Counted from the stretch's first letter, positions 1 through 8,098 are shown. The stretch is 64,000 nt of DNA from Bacillota bacterium (GCA_023430975.1 JAEYYB010000033.1:1-64000); one strand, 5' to 3'. Notes: generated from the letters alone by a model not told the origin. Numbers and translations are program-made.

Positions 1-484
1 CCATGAAGCTCCATCCCCCTCTGTTAAATTTGTTGCTAACATTGATTATACAGATTTGGACAGGAGCTTCATTTTTCATTTCTGTTTCATTCTTATTACA
101 ATCATATTATCGAACTCACGTTATTTAGGAAGGTTAAAATCCAAATGAACTTTTCGTAACATATGAATCAAGGAAAATGTTTTGCAATAATTTAAAATGT
201 AAACTGATTATTTCAAAACATGATATATTGAAGATTAATTCCGGCTACATTCTAATGCATTATTGAATTTCAAAAGTTATAAAATGTAAACTGTGAATAC
301 TGCTGTGAAAATTTCATATAACAAGTAATTTATTACACTATATATAACATATTTTATCATATCACAATTTATCTTTAAAGGTATTCCCGGAAGAGAATTA
401 AATAAGCATTTCATCAGATTTCACAAAAAGCCACGTGATCTGCACTTTTCTTAAAATAACTTTACAAAAATATAATCATTAGAC
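1..484. other. Gene-free AT-rich left end
   Basis: No credible reading frame is visible on either strand. A 9-bp inverted repeat (4-12 with 63-71, arms TGAAGCTCC / GGAGCTTCA) could close a long hairpin. The 13-mer AAAATGTAAACTG occurs twice, near 195 and near 286. Nothing else is recognised. Confidence 0.5.
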
Positions 485-513
485 TTGCTAAACCATGACA
501 AATACTGTATAAT
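485..513 (+). promoter_or_regulatory. Predicted sigma-A promoter for a candidate small RNA
   Basis: TTGCTA at 485-490 and TATAAT at 508-513 are separated by exactly 17 nt on the plus strand. No protein gene follows. The expected transcript would start near 520 and run into the terminator at 587-618. Confidence 0.45.
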
Positions 514-519
514 ATAATT

Positions 520-618
520 AATTATCGTTATTGAACGGTTCTCTTTTGTTTTCCCGGATAAAAAACAAAAAGACCAAAAAATGATAGGGCTCCAATTTGG
601 AGCCCTTGATTTATTTTT
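520..618 (+). ncRNA. Candidate small structured RNA (about 100 nt)
   Basis: A promoter-like pair (485-513) and an intrinsic terminator (587-618) bracket a stretch of about 100 nt with no usable open frame. Inside it an imperfect hairpin is visible at about 542-572 (a TCTTTTGTTTT arm facing AAAACAAAAAGA). The second hairpin is the terminator itself. This is inference from signal order only; no known RNA family is recognised. The alternative is that the terminator belongs to the cupin gene on the other strand and the promoter match is chance. Confidence 0.35.
587..618. terminator. Bidirectional intrinsic terminator
   Basis: GGGCTCC / GGAGCCC form a stem with a short AATTT loop at 587-605. TTGATTTATTTTT follows on the plus strand. 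On the minus strand a T-rich run follows as well, so the hairpin can also end the cupin transcript that enters from 778. Confidence 0.7.
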
Positions 619-634
619 GAGGCTAAATTTATTT

Positions 635-739
635 AGGCATGCCCCAAATATAACTTCCCGTATAATTTCGCTTTCTAAGTTAACTTAACTCGTGATCACA
701 CTCTCAAAACGAGAAGTTAATATTTCAATCGTGCCTTAT
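635..739. repeat. Family A palindromic repeat, copy 1
   Basis: An element of about 105 bp closely similar to 38836-38941. It begins with an AGGCATGCCCC-type end, ends with a CGTGCCTTA-type end, and has complementary interiors (AACTTCCCGT against ACGAGAAGTTAA). It lies just 3' of the cupin gene. No reading frame. Other copies are at 12523-12563 (shortened) and 18206-18420 (interrupted). Confidence 0.8.
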
Positions 740-777
740 TATAGCTTTAATTTTGTCAAAAACCATAAAACAACGGA

Positions 778-1128
778 TTAAACATACAGCAATATTACAG
801 CTACAAATTCCAGAACATCATCACCTACATTTTCTATTGAATGGGACTTTCCCCCCATAGTCAAAGATGCATCGCCAGGATTGAGCTCATGTTTCTCTCC
901 ATTATCATCAACTAATGCTTTTCCCTTAATGATATAATAAATTTCCTCTTCATCCACATGCTCATGCCATCCGATTGAACACCCAGGATTGAGTGATACC
1001 CTAGCTATAAGCCTTGCTTTTCCATTTATCTCATCCTGTTTTAAAATATGAGTTATTTCTACAGAACCCTTGCCGCCTCTCATTTGTTCCTTAATTTCCT
1101 TAATCATCTCATTACTGCGTCTAATCAT
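778..1128 (-). CDS. Small cupin-domain protein
   Basis: A 116-residue single-domain cupin. Both metal-binding cupin motifs are present: motif 1 is GCSIGWHEHVDEEE (G-x5-H-x-H-x4-E) at about residues 49-62, and motif 2 is GDASLTMGGKSH at about 84-95. The two His pairs and the Glu would hold a divalent metal inside a small beta-barrel. Proteins of this size are often auxin-binding-like or sugar/phenolic cupins, but the substrate cannot be told from sequence. The ATG is preceded by AAGGAGG with 9 nt spacing. It is transcribed alone, with the terminator hairpin at 587-618 downstream. Confidence 0.85.
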   Translation of the reverse strand: MIRRSNEMIKEIKEQMRGGKGSVEITHILKQDEINGKARLIARVSLNPGCSIGWHEHVDEEEIYYIIKGKALVDDNGEKHELNPGDASLTMGGKSHSIENVGDDVLEFVAVILLYV

Positions 1129-1207
1129 ATAATTAATTTCCTCCTTTAAAATTTTAATAGGCTTAATATTAATATTCTATATTAAAACAATTAATTTTTA
1201 AATATTG

Positions 1208-1236
1208 TTGAAGTAAGTTTCGTATTCTAGTACAAT
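1208..1236 (+). promoter_or_regulatory. Predicted sigma-A promoter
   Basis: TTGAAG at 1208-1213, 17 nt spacer, TACAAT at 1231-1236 on the plus strand. It lies about 50 nt before the reading frame at 1283 and supports that frame being a real plus-strand gene. Confidence 0.6.
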
Positions 1237-1282
1237 AATTTTATTGTTGGACATCTCAAATATCTAAAAAGGTGGGATTAAT

Positions 1283-1669
1283 ATAAAAAACATATCGCCA
1301 GCGATTGTTAATATACTTGTATTTGATGAAATAACAAGGTTACATGGCCGGGATCTTCTTTTTAATCCTTTTTACAAGGCCCCCCAGGCAACCTTATCCT
1401 TCGTTACTTATACCATGGTGGCAAATGTACCCAATGGAATCAGTAATTTTAAATTCAGGCTGACCAATCCATTGAATGAAATTATGCATGAGACAGCAAT
1501 TAACGCTGTAGAAGTTAAGGATAACACATTTTTTAATGTTCTGATTTGGAACAACCTTCATTTTACCATGCCAGGTGAACACTCCATAACATTTTATCTT
1601 GCTGTGGATAATGATTTTGAGCCTGCCGGAAGTACAGTTATTTTAATTGATGGCCCCGTCCAGGTGTAA
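1283..1669 (+). CDS. Unknown protein with apparent ATA start
   Basis: The frame is open from a stop at 1265 to 1669, yet the first ATG in it is at 1415. Translation upstream of that ATG reads like normal protein (KNISPAIVNILVFDEITRLH), so the gene probably starts earlier. A ribosome site GGTGGG (1271-1276) is followed 6 nt later by ATA AAA AAC at 1283, where ATG AAA AAC would be ordinary. From there the product is 128 residues, with no signal peptide or membrane segment. The sequence GEHSITFYLAVDNDF suggests a beta-rich fold. I do not recognise the family. Alternatives are a mutated start codon (young pseudogene), an ATT start at 1277, or use of ATG 1415 giving 84 residues. Confidence 0.6.
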   Translation: MKNISPAIVNILVFDEITRLHGRDLLFNPFYKAPQATLSFVTYTMVANVPNGISNFKFRLTNPLNEIMHETAINAVEVKDNTFFNVLIWNNLHFTMPGEHSITFYLAVDNDFEPAGSTVILIDGPVQV

Positions 1670-1694
1670 TAAGTTTTTAATGCTTAAAGTAAAT

Positions 1695-1728
1695 ATGCTG
1701 GAAATATTGTATCAACTATTTCCAGCAT
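1695..1728. terminator. Intrinsic terminator between convergent genes
   Basis: A perfect 12-bp stem, ATGCTGGAAATA (1695-1706) with TATTTCCAGCAT (1717-1728), followed by TTT on the plus strand. It lies 25 nt after the plus-strand gene and just 3' of the minus-strand ATPase-like gene. Confidence 0.75.
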
Positions 1729-1755
1729 TTTAGCATATTCCTCTTTTTATATGAC

Positions 1756-2457
1756 TTATGGTTCAACATCAAAAGTTACCTTGCTGACACCGCCTTCCAT
1801 ATCCACATAAAACCATTTATCTGCAATTTCATTTAAGTGCTTGTTGTGGGTTATTATAATAACTTGTCTTCCAAACATAGTGCTTATCTGCTTTAGAAAT
1901 TCGGCCACCTGTATGATATAATCGTCACTCACATGTTTTGCCGGTTCGTCTAATATAATTGGACCGTTAATGTTCATGCTTCCATATTCTATCATTGCTA
2001 TCCTGATAGCAAGCGAAACAACGTCGACAACGCCGCCGCCCCTTGAATCCTGAGGCCTTGTTTTTATAACCTGATCATTTATATTGCTCAGCACATAAAA
2101 CTCAGCTTCCGGCCTGCCCCTTACCTCATTTATTTCTATTTTAAACTCAAGAGCAGAGTTAAAAATAAACTGAAGGCAATTGGTGACAAGAGACTCTATC
2201 TGCAGCCTTGATTGCTCCCTGGCATATTCAGAGGCTTTTTTCAAAAGCACACTAACCTTTTCCAGCAAATCAATATTATCTAGAATTCTCTGAAGCTGCA
2301 CTTCCAATTCGGATTTTCTTTGCTGCAGCTGCTCTTCCTTGCCTTTCATATTGAAAAAGACTTTGCGTATGCTGTCATATTTAATTTTTAACTGTTCCAA
2401 TTCTGCGTCATGATCCATAAAGGCCATCTCGTTTCGTTTCAATATGAATATAGTCAT
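1756..2457 (-). CDS. SMC/Rad50-type ATPase half-protein without Walker A
   Basis: A 233-residue protein that matches only the C-terminal half of an SMC/RecN/Rad50-type ABC ATPase. A coiled coil spans about residues 15-85 (heptads rich in Lys/Glu/Leu). An ABC signature-like SRGGGVVDVVSLA is at about 143-155, Walker B GPIILDEPAKHVS at about 169-181, and an H-loop-like VIIITHN near the end. No Walker A P-loop is present, and no open frame for a missing N-terminal half lies upstream, where folD is 120 nt further on. It could act with a separate N-half encoded elsewhere, or be a natural short family. No good ribosome site precedes the first ATG; ATG codons at residues 11 and 14 are alternatives. 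The DNA-related role is inferred from the fold only. Confidence 0.65.
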   Translation of the reverse strand: MTIFILKRNEMAFMDHDAELEQLKIKYDSIRKVFFNMKGKEEQLQQRKSELEVQLQRILDNIDLLEKVSVLLKKASEYAREQSRLQIESLVTNCLQFIFNSALEFKIEINEVRGRPEAEFYVLSNINDQVIKTRPQDSRGGGVVDVVSLAIRIAMIEYGSMNINGPIILDEPAKHVSDDYIIQVAEFLKQISTMFGRQVIIITHNKHLNEIADKWFYVDMEGGVSKVTFDVEP

Positions 2458-2521
2458 AATAAAGCTGTAGAAGCACTATCATTTCTATATTATTAGGTTA
2501 ACAACTTTATATTATTCTTAA

Positions 2522-3376
2522 TTATAGTGCCGCCTGAATCTTGGCTGCCTTAACCGTATTCTCCATAAGCATTGCAATTGTCATTGGACCAACTCCCCCA
2601 GGAACAGGAGTTATGTATGAAGCCACCTCACAAGCAGATGAAAATTCTACGTCTCCAACCAGCTTCTTAGTTTCTGTTCTATTGGTTCCAACATCTATTA
2701 CTACTGCTCCAGGCTTTATAGCACTTCCTTTTATCATCTCAGGCCTTCCAACTGCTACTACCAGAATATCCGCTCTTCTGCAAACTTCCTCAAGGTCTTT
2801 GGTCCTTGAATGGCATATAGTTACCGTTCCATTTTTGGCTAAGAGCAACATTGCCTGAGGCTTACCTACTATATTGCTTCTGCCTACTACAACACATTCC
2901 TTACCTGCAATGTCTATACCGGTTTCTTCTATAAGCTTAATAACCCCGGCAGGAGTACAAGGCATAAAATCAGGATTTCCTGTCATTATCTTACCTACGT
3001 TGATAGGGTGGAATGCATCGACATCCTTTTCAGGATTTATAGCCATTATTACCTTGTCTTCATTTATTTGCTTAGGGAGCGGAAGCTGTACCAATATTCC
3101 GTTCACACTCTTGTCCTTATTTAGCTTGTCTATGAGGGTGAGAAGCTCTTCTTCACTTGTATCTGCACCTAATGCATATTCAATTGACTTTATTCCTATT
3201 TCCTCACATGCCTTTTTCTTATTGTTTACATAAACCCTTGATGCAGGATCATCACCTACAATTACAACTACAAGACATGTATCAATGCCTTTTGCTTTAA
3301 GTGCCTCCACCTCATTTTTCAGGTTGTCCTTTACCTTTTTCGCCAAATCTTTTCCGCTTATTATAGTAGCCGCCAT
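2522..3376 (-). CDS. folD: FolD methylenetetrahydrofolate dehydrogenase/cyclohydrolase
   Basis: Bifunctional enzyme that oxidises 5,10-methylene-THF with NADP and hydrolyses the product to 10-formyl-THF, feeding one-carbon units to purine synthesis and acetogenic metabolism. Length 284 residues, as usual for FolD. The catalytic pair Tyr49-x3-Lys53 is in YVNNK, the substrate signatures are QLPLP and PCTPAG, the nucleotide-binding segment is VVVGRSNIVGKP, and the C-terminal signature is PVPGGVGPMT. I chose the ATG at 3376 (MAATIISG) because an AAAGGA site lies about 10 nt upstream; an upstream in-frame ATG at 3400 has no such site. It appears monocistronic, with a family B repeat upstream. Confidence 0.97.
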   Translation of the reverse strand: MAATIISGKDLAKKVKDNLKNEVEALKAKGIDTCLVVVIVGDDPASRVYVNNKKKACEEIGIKSIEYALGADTSEEELLTLIDKLNKDKSVNGILVQLPLPKQINEDKVIMAINPEKDVDAFHPINVGKIMTGNPDFMPCTPAGVIKLIEETGIDIAGKECVVVGRSNIVGKPQAMLLLAKNGTVTICHSRTKDLEEVCRRADILVVAVGRPEMIKGSAIKPGAVVIDVGTNRTETKKLVGDVEFSSACEVASYITPVPGGVGPMTIAMLMENTVKAAKIQAAL

Positions 3377-3440
3377 ATCTAATATTTTTCCTTTCATCAT
3401 ATATTATAAATTTATTAATTTATTCAAAAAATTAATTTAT

Positions 3441-3537
3441 ATTAAAAGTGTTAATAATCTTACATTTGGCGGAGCAAATAACCAACGGTTCAACGGGATT
3501 TGCTTAAGAAAAATGTAATAGATTTATCACTTTTAAT
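3441..3537. repeat. Family B palindromic repeat, copy 1
   Basis: A 97-bp copy running from ATTAAAAGTG to CACTTTTAAT, between the GNAT gene and folD. Nested stems are the outer ATTAAAAGTG/CACTTTTAAT, the middle TTACATTTG with AAATGTAA, and the inner GCAAAT/ATTTGC around an apical AACGGTTCAACGGG. It shares the variant ATTTGCTTAAGA with the copy at 63829, unlike the usual ATTTGCGACAGAC. Confidence 0.9.
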
Positions 3538-3590
3538 TTAATAATCATGTATATTGTATTTAATCATTATAATTATGTCAATTTTTTATA

Positions 3591-4052
3591 TTATAAAAAC
3601 ATATGGTTTCCAGAGAGTTTAAAGCCAATTTTCTCATAAATTTTAAATGAATTCTCATTCGCATCCAGTTCTATTTTATTTACCCCTCTGTTTTTAAGCT
3701 CCTCAACAAGCTTTTTTGTAAGCTGTGTTGCTTTACCCTGATTTCTGTAATCCTTATCTGTATATACATTAAATATGTAACCCTTCATACCTTGATTTTC
3801 TAAATTAATAGGAGGAAAGGCCATTATAACTCCTAAAGCAATTGCGATTATTCTCCCCTCAACCTCCTCATAAAACCCACAAAAACAATCTTTGTAAGAA
3901 AGTTTCTCTAAATATGATCTGTTAATGACTTTCATCGACTGTTCTTCCTCTGTTGATGCTATTTTTCCAATTTCTCTAAATATACTTACACGTAGATCTA
4001 CAATCTTTTCAATATCATGTATTGTAACAGCTTTAATCCCCTCTTCTTCCAT
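3591..4052 (-). CDS. GNAT-family N-acetyltransferase
   Basis: A 153-residue acyl-CoA-dependent acetyltransferase of the GNAT fold. The acetyl-CoA pyrophosphate loop is seen as DYRNQGKATQLT at about residues 101-112, preceded by strand YIFNVYTD. The family C-terminal signature FKIYEKIGFK is at about 136-145. The substrate cannot be inferred. The ATG has an AGGGGGAT ribosome site 6 nt upstream. The gene sits 27 nt after the end of the YgiQ-like frame's spacer and is read in the same direction, so a shared transcript with the gene downstream of it is unlikely given the repeat that follows. Confidence 0.85.
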   Translation of the reverse strand: MEEEGIKAVTIHDIEKIVDLRVSIFREIGKIASTEEEQSMKVINRSYLEKLSYKDCFCGFYEEVEGRIIAIALGVIMAFPPINLENQGMKGYIFNVYTDKDYRNQGKATQLTKKLVEELKNRGVNKIELDANENSFKIYEKIGFKLSGNHMFL

Positions 4053-4079
4053 ATTTTATCCCCCTATTACGGTTTATAA

Positions 4080-6236
4080 TTATCTCTTACTTCTAGGTTT
4101 CACGTTCATCTTTGGTTTCTCTATGCCGGGCCTTTTAACTTTCTTGTCCGTTGGAGCATCATACCTGCCCCCTCTTTTTTTCTTTGCTGATTCTTCATTA
4201 ATTTTTACCCTGGTTTTTACATCATGGCTATTAGTTTTTTTGCCGTCTCTTTCATTTTTCCCTTTGGAAGCCTTTCTTTCAGGCATTTTTATATCCTTTT
4301 TTCCATCTTTCTTAATATCTTTATTTCTGTCTTTCTTAATATCTTTATTACCAAGTTTCTTTATATCTTTATTATCATCTTTCGATATAAACCTGCCAAC
4401 GCTTCTCGGCCTTATCAGGCAATTTTTACCGAACCCGATAAGATCATCCCTTCCGGCTTTCTTCAATGCCACATAGACCAAATCATAGTTCTGGGGTTTC
4501 CTAAACTGCAGCAATGCCCTTTGCATGGCTTTCTCCCTTGGACTCTTAGGCACATATACCAGCTTCATATTCCTTGGATCAAGTCCTGTATAGTACATAC
4601 AGGTTGAGAGGGTCCCAGGGGTAGGATAGAAATCCTGAACCTGTTCAGGGTTGTAGCCTAAATCCCTCAAGTATTCCGCAAGCTCTATGGCAGCCTCAAG
4701 ATCGCTTCCAGGATGGCTGGAAATAAAATATGGAACAAGGTACTGTTCTTTATTTATCTTTTTATTAATTTCATAAAACTTTTTTGTAAATTTGTCGTAA
4801 ACCTTTCTGCCCGGTTTGCCCATTTTTTCAAGCACCCTGTCAACAACATGTTCTGGAGCTACCTTAAGCTGCCCGCTGACATGATGAGTACAAAGCTCAT
4901 TGAAAAATTTATCGTTTTTATCCAGCATAAGATAGTCATACCTTACACCCGATCTTATAAAAACCTTCTTAATTCCAGGAAGCTGTCTTATATCCCTTAA
5001 AATATCCAAATACTCGCTATGATCCACGATAATATTCTTGCATGGCTCTGGAAACAAACACTGTTTCCCTTTACATACACCGCCCTTAACCTGTTTGTTG
5101 CAGGCCTTTATTCTGAAATTGGCCGTGGGTCCTCCTACATCATGGATATAACCCTTAAACCCAGGAAGCCATGTAAGCTTTTTAGCTTCGTTTACAAGAG
5201 ATGCTTTACTTCTCATCTGTATTGCTCTTCCCTGGTGAAAGTTAAGTGCACAAAAAGAACATCCTCCATAACATCCGCGATGGCTTGTTACGCTGAATTC
5301 AACCTCTTCTATGGCAGGTATTCCACCGGCCTCAATATATGACGGATGGTATGTTCTCTCATAAGGAAGAGAATATATCTTGTCCATTGTTTTGGTTTCA
5401 ATGGGGTAAGCAGGAGGGTTTTGTACAAGGTACCTATCACTATGCTTTTGAATTATTGTTTTTCCTGTTATGGCATCCTGCTCATCATACTGGACTTTGA
5501 AAGCCTCTGCATACTTTCTTTTATCCTTTGAAACCTCTTCAAATGACGGAACAACAGTAAACAAGGATGAATCATCCCTATCTCCACCATTCTCCAGATA
5601 ACCTTTAAGTGTGCCGGGCAGCTCTTCAATTCTTGATATATAAGCACTTCCACGAATATTTTTTATCTTATGAACAGGTATCCCCTTATTAAGCATTTCT
5701 GCTACTTCTAAAATGGGCTTCTCACCCATGCCGTAAATAAGCAAATCCGCCTTGGAGTCAACTAAAATAGATCTTCTCACTTTGTCATCCCAATAGTCAT
5801 AATGGGCAAACCTACGAAGGCTGGCTTCTAATCCTCCTATGATGACAGGCACATCCTTCATAACCTGTTTAACCTTGCTAGCGTACACTATAACTGCCCT
5901 GTCAGGTCTTTTTCCTGCTTTGCCGCCCGGCGAATAGTCATCGTCCGATCTTGGCTTTTTACTGGCAGTATAATGATTCACCATAGAATCAATAACACCT
6001 GATGCAATTAAAACAGCTAGCTTGGGTTTTCCCATCTTTAGGAAGTCATCTTCTTTGTTCCAGTCAGGCTGTGCTATGATCCCTACCCTGTAGCCCTCAC
6101 TTTCCAAAAGCCTGGTAATTATAGCATGTCCGAAACTGGGATGATCCACATAGGCATCCCCACTTATAAAAAGAAAGTCCAGTTCATCCCAGCCTCTTTC
6201 TTCCATATCTTTTCTGTTAACAGGTAAAAAACTCAT
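4080..6236 (-). CDS. YgiQ-family radical SAM protein
   Basis: A 718-residue YgiQ/UPF0313 protein. The N-terminal half is the family-specific domain (FLPVNRKDMEERGW at the start, VIIGGLEASLRRFAHYDYW at about 131-149). The 4Fe-4S cluster Cys triad is C322-x3-C326-x2-C329 in GCYGGCSFCAL, and would cleave S-adenosylmethionine reductively. A second Cys group (CNKQ...GVCKGKQC...EPC) follows at about 378-398. The substrate of the family is not established as far as I know. The C-terminus carries a very basic, low-complexity tail with repeated NKDIKK blocks from about residue 620; such tails may bind RNA, which is inference. The start follows AAGGGAGA with close spacing. Confidence 0.9.
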   Translation of the reverse strand: MSFLPVNRKDMEERGWDELDFLFISGDAYVDHPSFGHAIITRLLESEGYRVGIIAQPDWNKEDDFLKMGKPKLAVLIASGVIDSMVNHYTASKKPRSDDDYSPGGKAGKRPDRAVIVYASKVKQVMKDVPVIIGGLEASLRRFAHYDYWDDKVRRSILVDSKADLLIYGMGEKPILEVAEMLNKGIPVHKIKNIRGSAYISRIEELPGTLKGYLENGGDRDDSSLFTVVPSFEEVSKDKRKYAEAFKVQYDEQDAITGKTIIQKHSDRYLVQNPPAYPIETKTMDKIYSLPYERTYHPSYIEAGGIPAIEEVEFSVTSHRGCYGGCSFCALNFHQGRAIQMRSKASLVNEAKKLTWLPGFKGYIHDVGGPTANFRIKACNKQVKGGVCKGKQCLFPEPCKNIIVDHSEYLDILRDIRQLPGIKKVFIRSGVRYDYLMLDKNDKFFNELCTHHVSGQLKVAPEHVVDRVLEKMGKPGRKVYDKFTKKFYEINKKINKEQYLVPYFISSHPGSDLEAAIELAEYLRDLGYNPEQVQDFYPTPGTLSTCMYYTGLDPRNMKLVYVPKSPREKAMQRALLQFRKPQNYDLVYVALKKAGRDDLIGFGKNCLIRPRSVGRFISKDDNKDIKKLGNKDIKKDRNKDIKKDGKKDIKMPERKASKGKNERDGKKTNSHDVKTRVKINEESAKKKRGGRYDAPTDKKVKRPGIEKPKMNVKPRSKR

Positions 6237-6317
6237 ATATTCTCCCTTATTTAGTAAATTTTAGAAATTTCTTTGATCAATTTTTCTATTATTATTCTTT
6301 GCCAAATATAATGGATT

Positions 6318-6365
6318 AATCAAATTAAAACAAATTAGTATATACTAATTTGTTTTAATTTGATT
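6318..6365. repeat. Perfect 48-bp palindrome
   Basis: Two 24-nt arms (6318-6341 and 6342-6365) are exact reverse complements with no spacer, centred on GTATATAC. It is 35 nt after the methyltransferase stop and about 80 nt before the ygiQ-family start (both minus strand). It may act as a bidirectional terminator or attenuator, or as a cruciform or protein-binding site; there is no clear T-run beyond the arms. Confidence 0.85.
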
Positions 6366-6400
6366 TTACTATTAATACTGTTCACATCATTGTTTTCTAA

Positions 6401-7069
6401 CTATGTAATCTCCATCTTCCTATAAACGGCCATATATCTCCAAAAAAGAAGCCTATTAACCATTACATCCCATCCATAGTTCTCATGGTATACTTTTCGT
6501 AGTTCTTCTATAGTCATATATTTATCAAGCTTTATATGTTCGTTCCATGCATTTATTTCATCCTCATTAATCCTTCTTGATCCATTTTTTATTCTATTTA
6601 TAATGAGATTAATAGGCACGGCAATAATATCCAACAAAAAATCAAATAAACCCTTTCTCTCATACAAATCAAGTACTACAAGCACCCCTCCTGGCTTTAA
6701 CATCTTTTCTATTCTGGAAAGAGTGCTTTCTAAAGACAAATGATGAAATGTTGCTATGCTTACAATGCAATCATACTGCTGTTTTTCATCAATAGTATCA
6801 AAGTCCTGAACTTTATAAGTAATATTGTTGGCAGAATGTCTCTTTTTGGCTTCATTAATCATCTTGGGGGAAATATCTATCCCAACAACACTATTTGCCC
6901 TTTGTGCAACCTTTTGTGTAAATTCACCAGTACCACACCCGATATCTAAAATACTGTCATTATCCCTTCCAATCTCTTTTAAGACAAGCTTGGAATAAAA
7001 TCGGTTGTGATCCCATTTGTCTTCAAATGATGAAATCCTATCAAAACTTTCAATTATTTTATCCTTCAT
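6401..7069 (-). CDS. Class I SAM-dependent methyltransferase
   Basis: A 222-residue Rossmann-fold methyltransferase. Motif I is ILDIGCGTGEFT at about 40-51, the acidic end of strand 2 is VVGIDIS, and post-motif LKPGGVLVVLDL is at about 123-134. The C-terminal part (residues 140-222) has a hydrophobic helix, DIIAVPINLIIN, and basic segments, as in small-molecule methyltransferases near membranes. Substrate unknown. The ATG is preceded by TTGGAGGATTAG, a good ribosome site. It is transcribed alone; the 48-bp palindrome follows. Confidence 0.85.
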   Translation of the reverse strand: MKDKIIESFDRISSFEDKWDHNRFYSKLVLKEIGRDNDSILDIGCGTGEFTQKVAQRANSVVGIDISPKMINEAKKRHSANNITYKVQDFDTIDEKQQYDCIVSIATFHHLSLESTLSRIEKMLKPGGVLVVLDLYERKGLFDFLLDIIAVPINLIINRIKNGSRRINEDEINAWNEHIKLDKYMTIEELRKVYHENYGWDVMVNRLLFWRYMAVYRKMEIT

Positions 7070-7186
7070 CTAATCCTCCAAGATGTATTGCAAAAAATTG
7101 GTTACTGTATAACAAAAAATTCTATAACCGTCGTACATATAGTATCATAAACCTATTTTGCACTTCAACACCAAGATTGAATTAAT

Positions 7187-7712
7187 TCATTTGGGTATTA
7201 TATCTGAATTTTCTCTAAAGATGCTCCTTACTAGTTCCGCAAACTTATTTTCTTCTTCAAAATGAGGGTAATGTGCAGCCAATATAACTTTCTCTTTATT
7301 TAATTCCTTTCTTATGTAGTCGGTTAGGTCAATTAAATCTTTAGCCAGAACATCAGTTGATAAACCTGAGTAATCTTCAAAAAGTGAAATGATTTTCCAG
7401 TGCCTCTTTGATCATATTGAACAACAGTGAAATTCTTTTCAAGGATATCCTGATACTTTGTTACATAAGGAATTTCCGGACACCCGGGACCGCCATGCAC
7501 AAAAATTACAACAGGATTGTTTTTATCATATCCCCTCATCATAATTGCATGCTTTGAACCGTTTATGTTTACTTATTTCAAAACACTTACACTATTTGGA
7601 TAGCTGTTTATTTGTGTTGTCCAGGTTGGAAAAAACAAGCCTATAATTAAACAAGTAAAATTATGATAAATATTATTTTGGTTGTGCGTATTAAAATTCT
7701 TCTAAACCTCAC
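7187..7712 (-). pseudogene. Decayed alpha/beta hydrolase (proline iminopeptidase-like)
   Basis: Translation of all three minus frames recovers pieces of one protein in order. First is a GTG-started membrane anchor RRILIRTTKIIFIIILLV with a frameshift near 7645. Then LIIGLFFPTWTTQINSYPNS reaches an in-frame TAA near 7573. Next comes the hydrolase core (VNINGSKHAIMMRGYDKNNP, then VVIFVHGGPG and YDQRGTGKSFHF) with a frameshift near 7395. After EDYSGLSTDVLAKDLIDLTD the protein jumps from VILAAH straight to a C-terminal tail YPHFEEENKF...DIIPK, so the catalytic core after the oxyanion region is deleted. It encodes no working enzyme. Confidence 0.8.
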
Positions 7713-7774
7713 ATTAAAGTCCTCTTATTTCTTATATCACAAATCTTACCACAAAAAACCTCATTTGTATCTAT

Positions 7775-7871
7775 ATTAAAAGTGTTAATAATCTTACATT
7801 TGGCGGAGCAAATAACGAACGGTTCAACGGGATTTGCGACAGACAAATGTAATAGATTTATCACTTTTAAT
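7775..7871. repeat. Family B palindromic repeat, copy 2
   Basis: A 97-bp full copy of the 97-bp subtype with apical AACGAACGGTTCAACGGG. It is upstream of the hydrolase pseudogene. Its flanks CTAT and CCAT are similar but not identical, so a target duplication cannot be claimed. Confidence 0.9.
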
Positions 7872-7935
7872 CCATACTATTTTTTATAATAATCCTTCAA
7901 CAAATTAGTGCTCGGATCAATTTCCTAAATATTAA

Positions 7936-7975
7936 AAAGAGCTGTCCTAAATCAAATCATCAGGTACAGCTCTTT
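7936..7975 (-). terminator. Intrinsic terminator of pta-ackA
   Basis: A 10-bp stem AAAGAGCTGT / ACAGCTCTTT with a 20-nt loop, followed on the minus strand by TTTTTAAT. It lies between two family B repeats, 3' of ackA. Confidence 0.7.
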
Positions 7976-7985
7976 ATAATATATA

Positions 7986-8080
7986 TGAAAAGTGTTAATA
8001 GTCTTGCATTTGTCAGAGCAAATAACGAACGCTTTTACGGGATTTGCGATAGACAAATGTAAAAGATTATTCACTTTTCA
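7986..8080. repeat. Family B palindromic repeat, copy 3 (95-bp subtype)
   Basis: This copy runs from TGAAAAGTG to CACTTTTCA, with the apical sequence AACGAACGCTTTTACGGG in place of AACGGTTCAACGGG. It begins 19 nt after the ackA stop and therefore lies in the 3' untranslated part of the pta-ackA message. Confidence 0.9.
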
Positions 8081-8098
8081 TTTAGTATAATAAAAATT

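Noticed and set aside
1394..1582. Minus-strand 62-codon frame opposite the 1283 gene
   Set aside because: Shadow frame; promoter, ribosome site and terminator support the plus strand.
5019..5531. Plus-strand frames inside the radical SAM gene
   Set aside because: Antisense shadows; protein evidence and motifs are on the minus strand.
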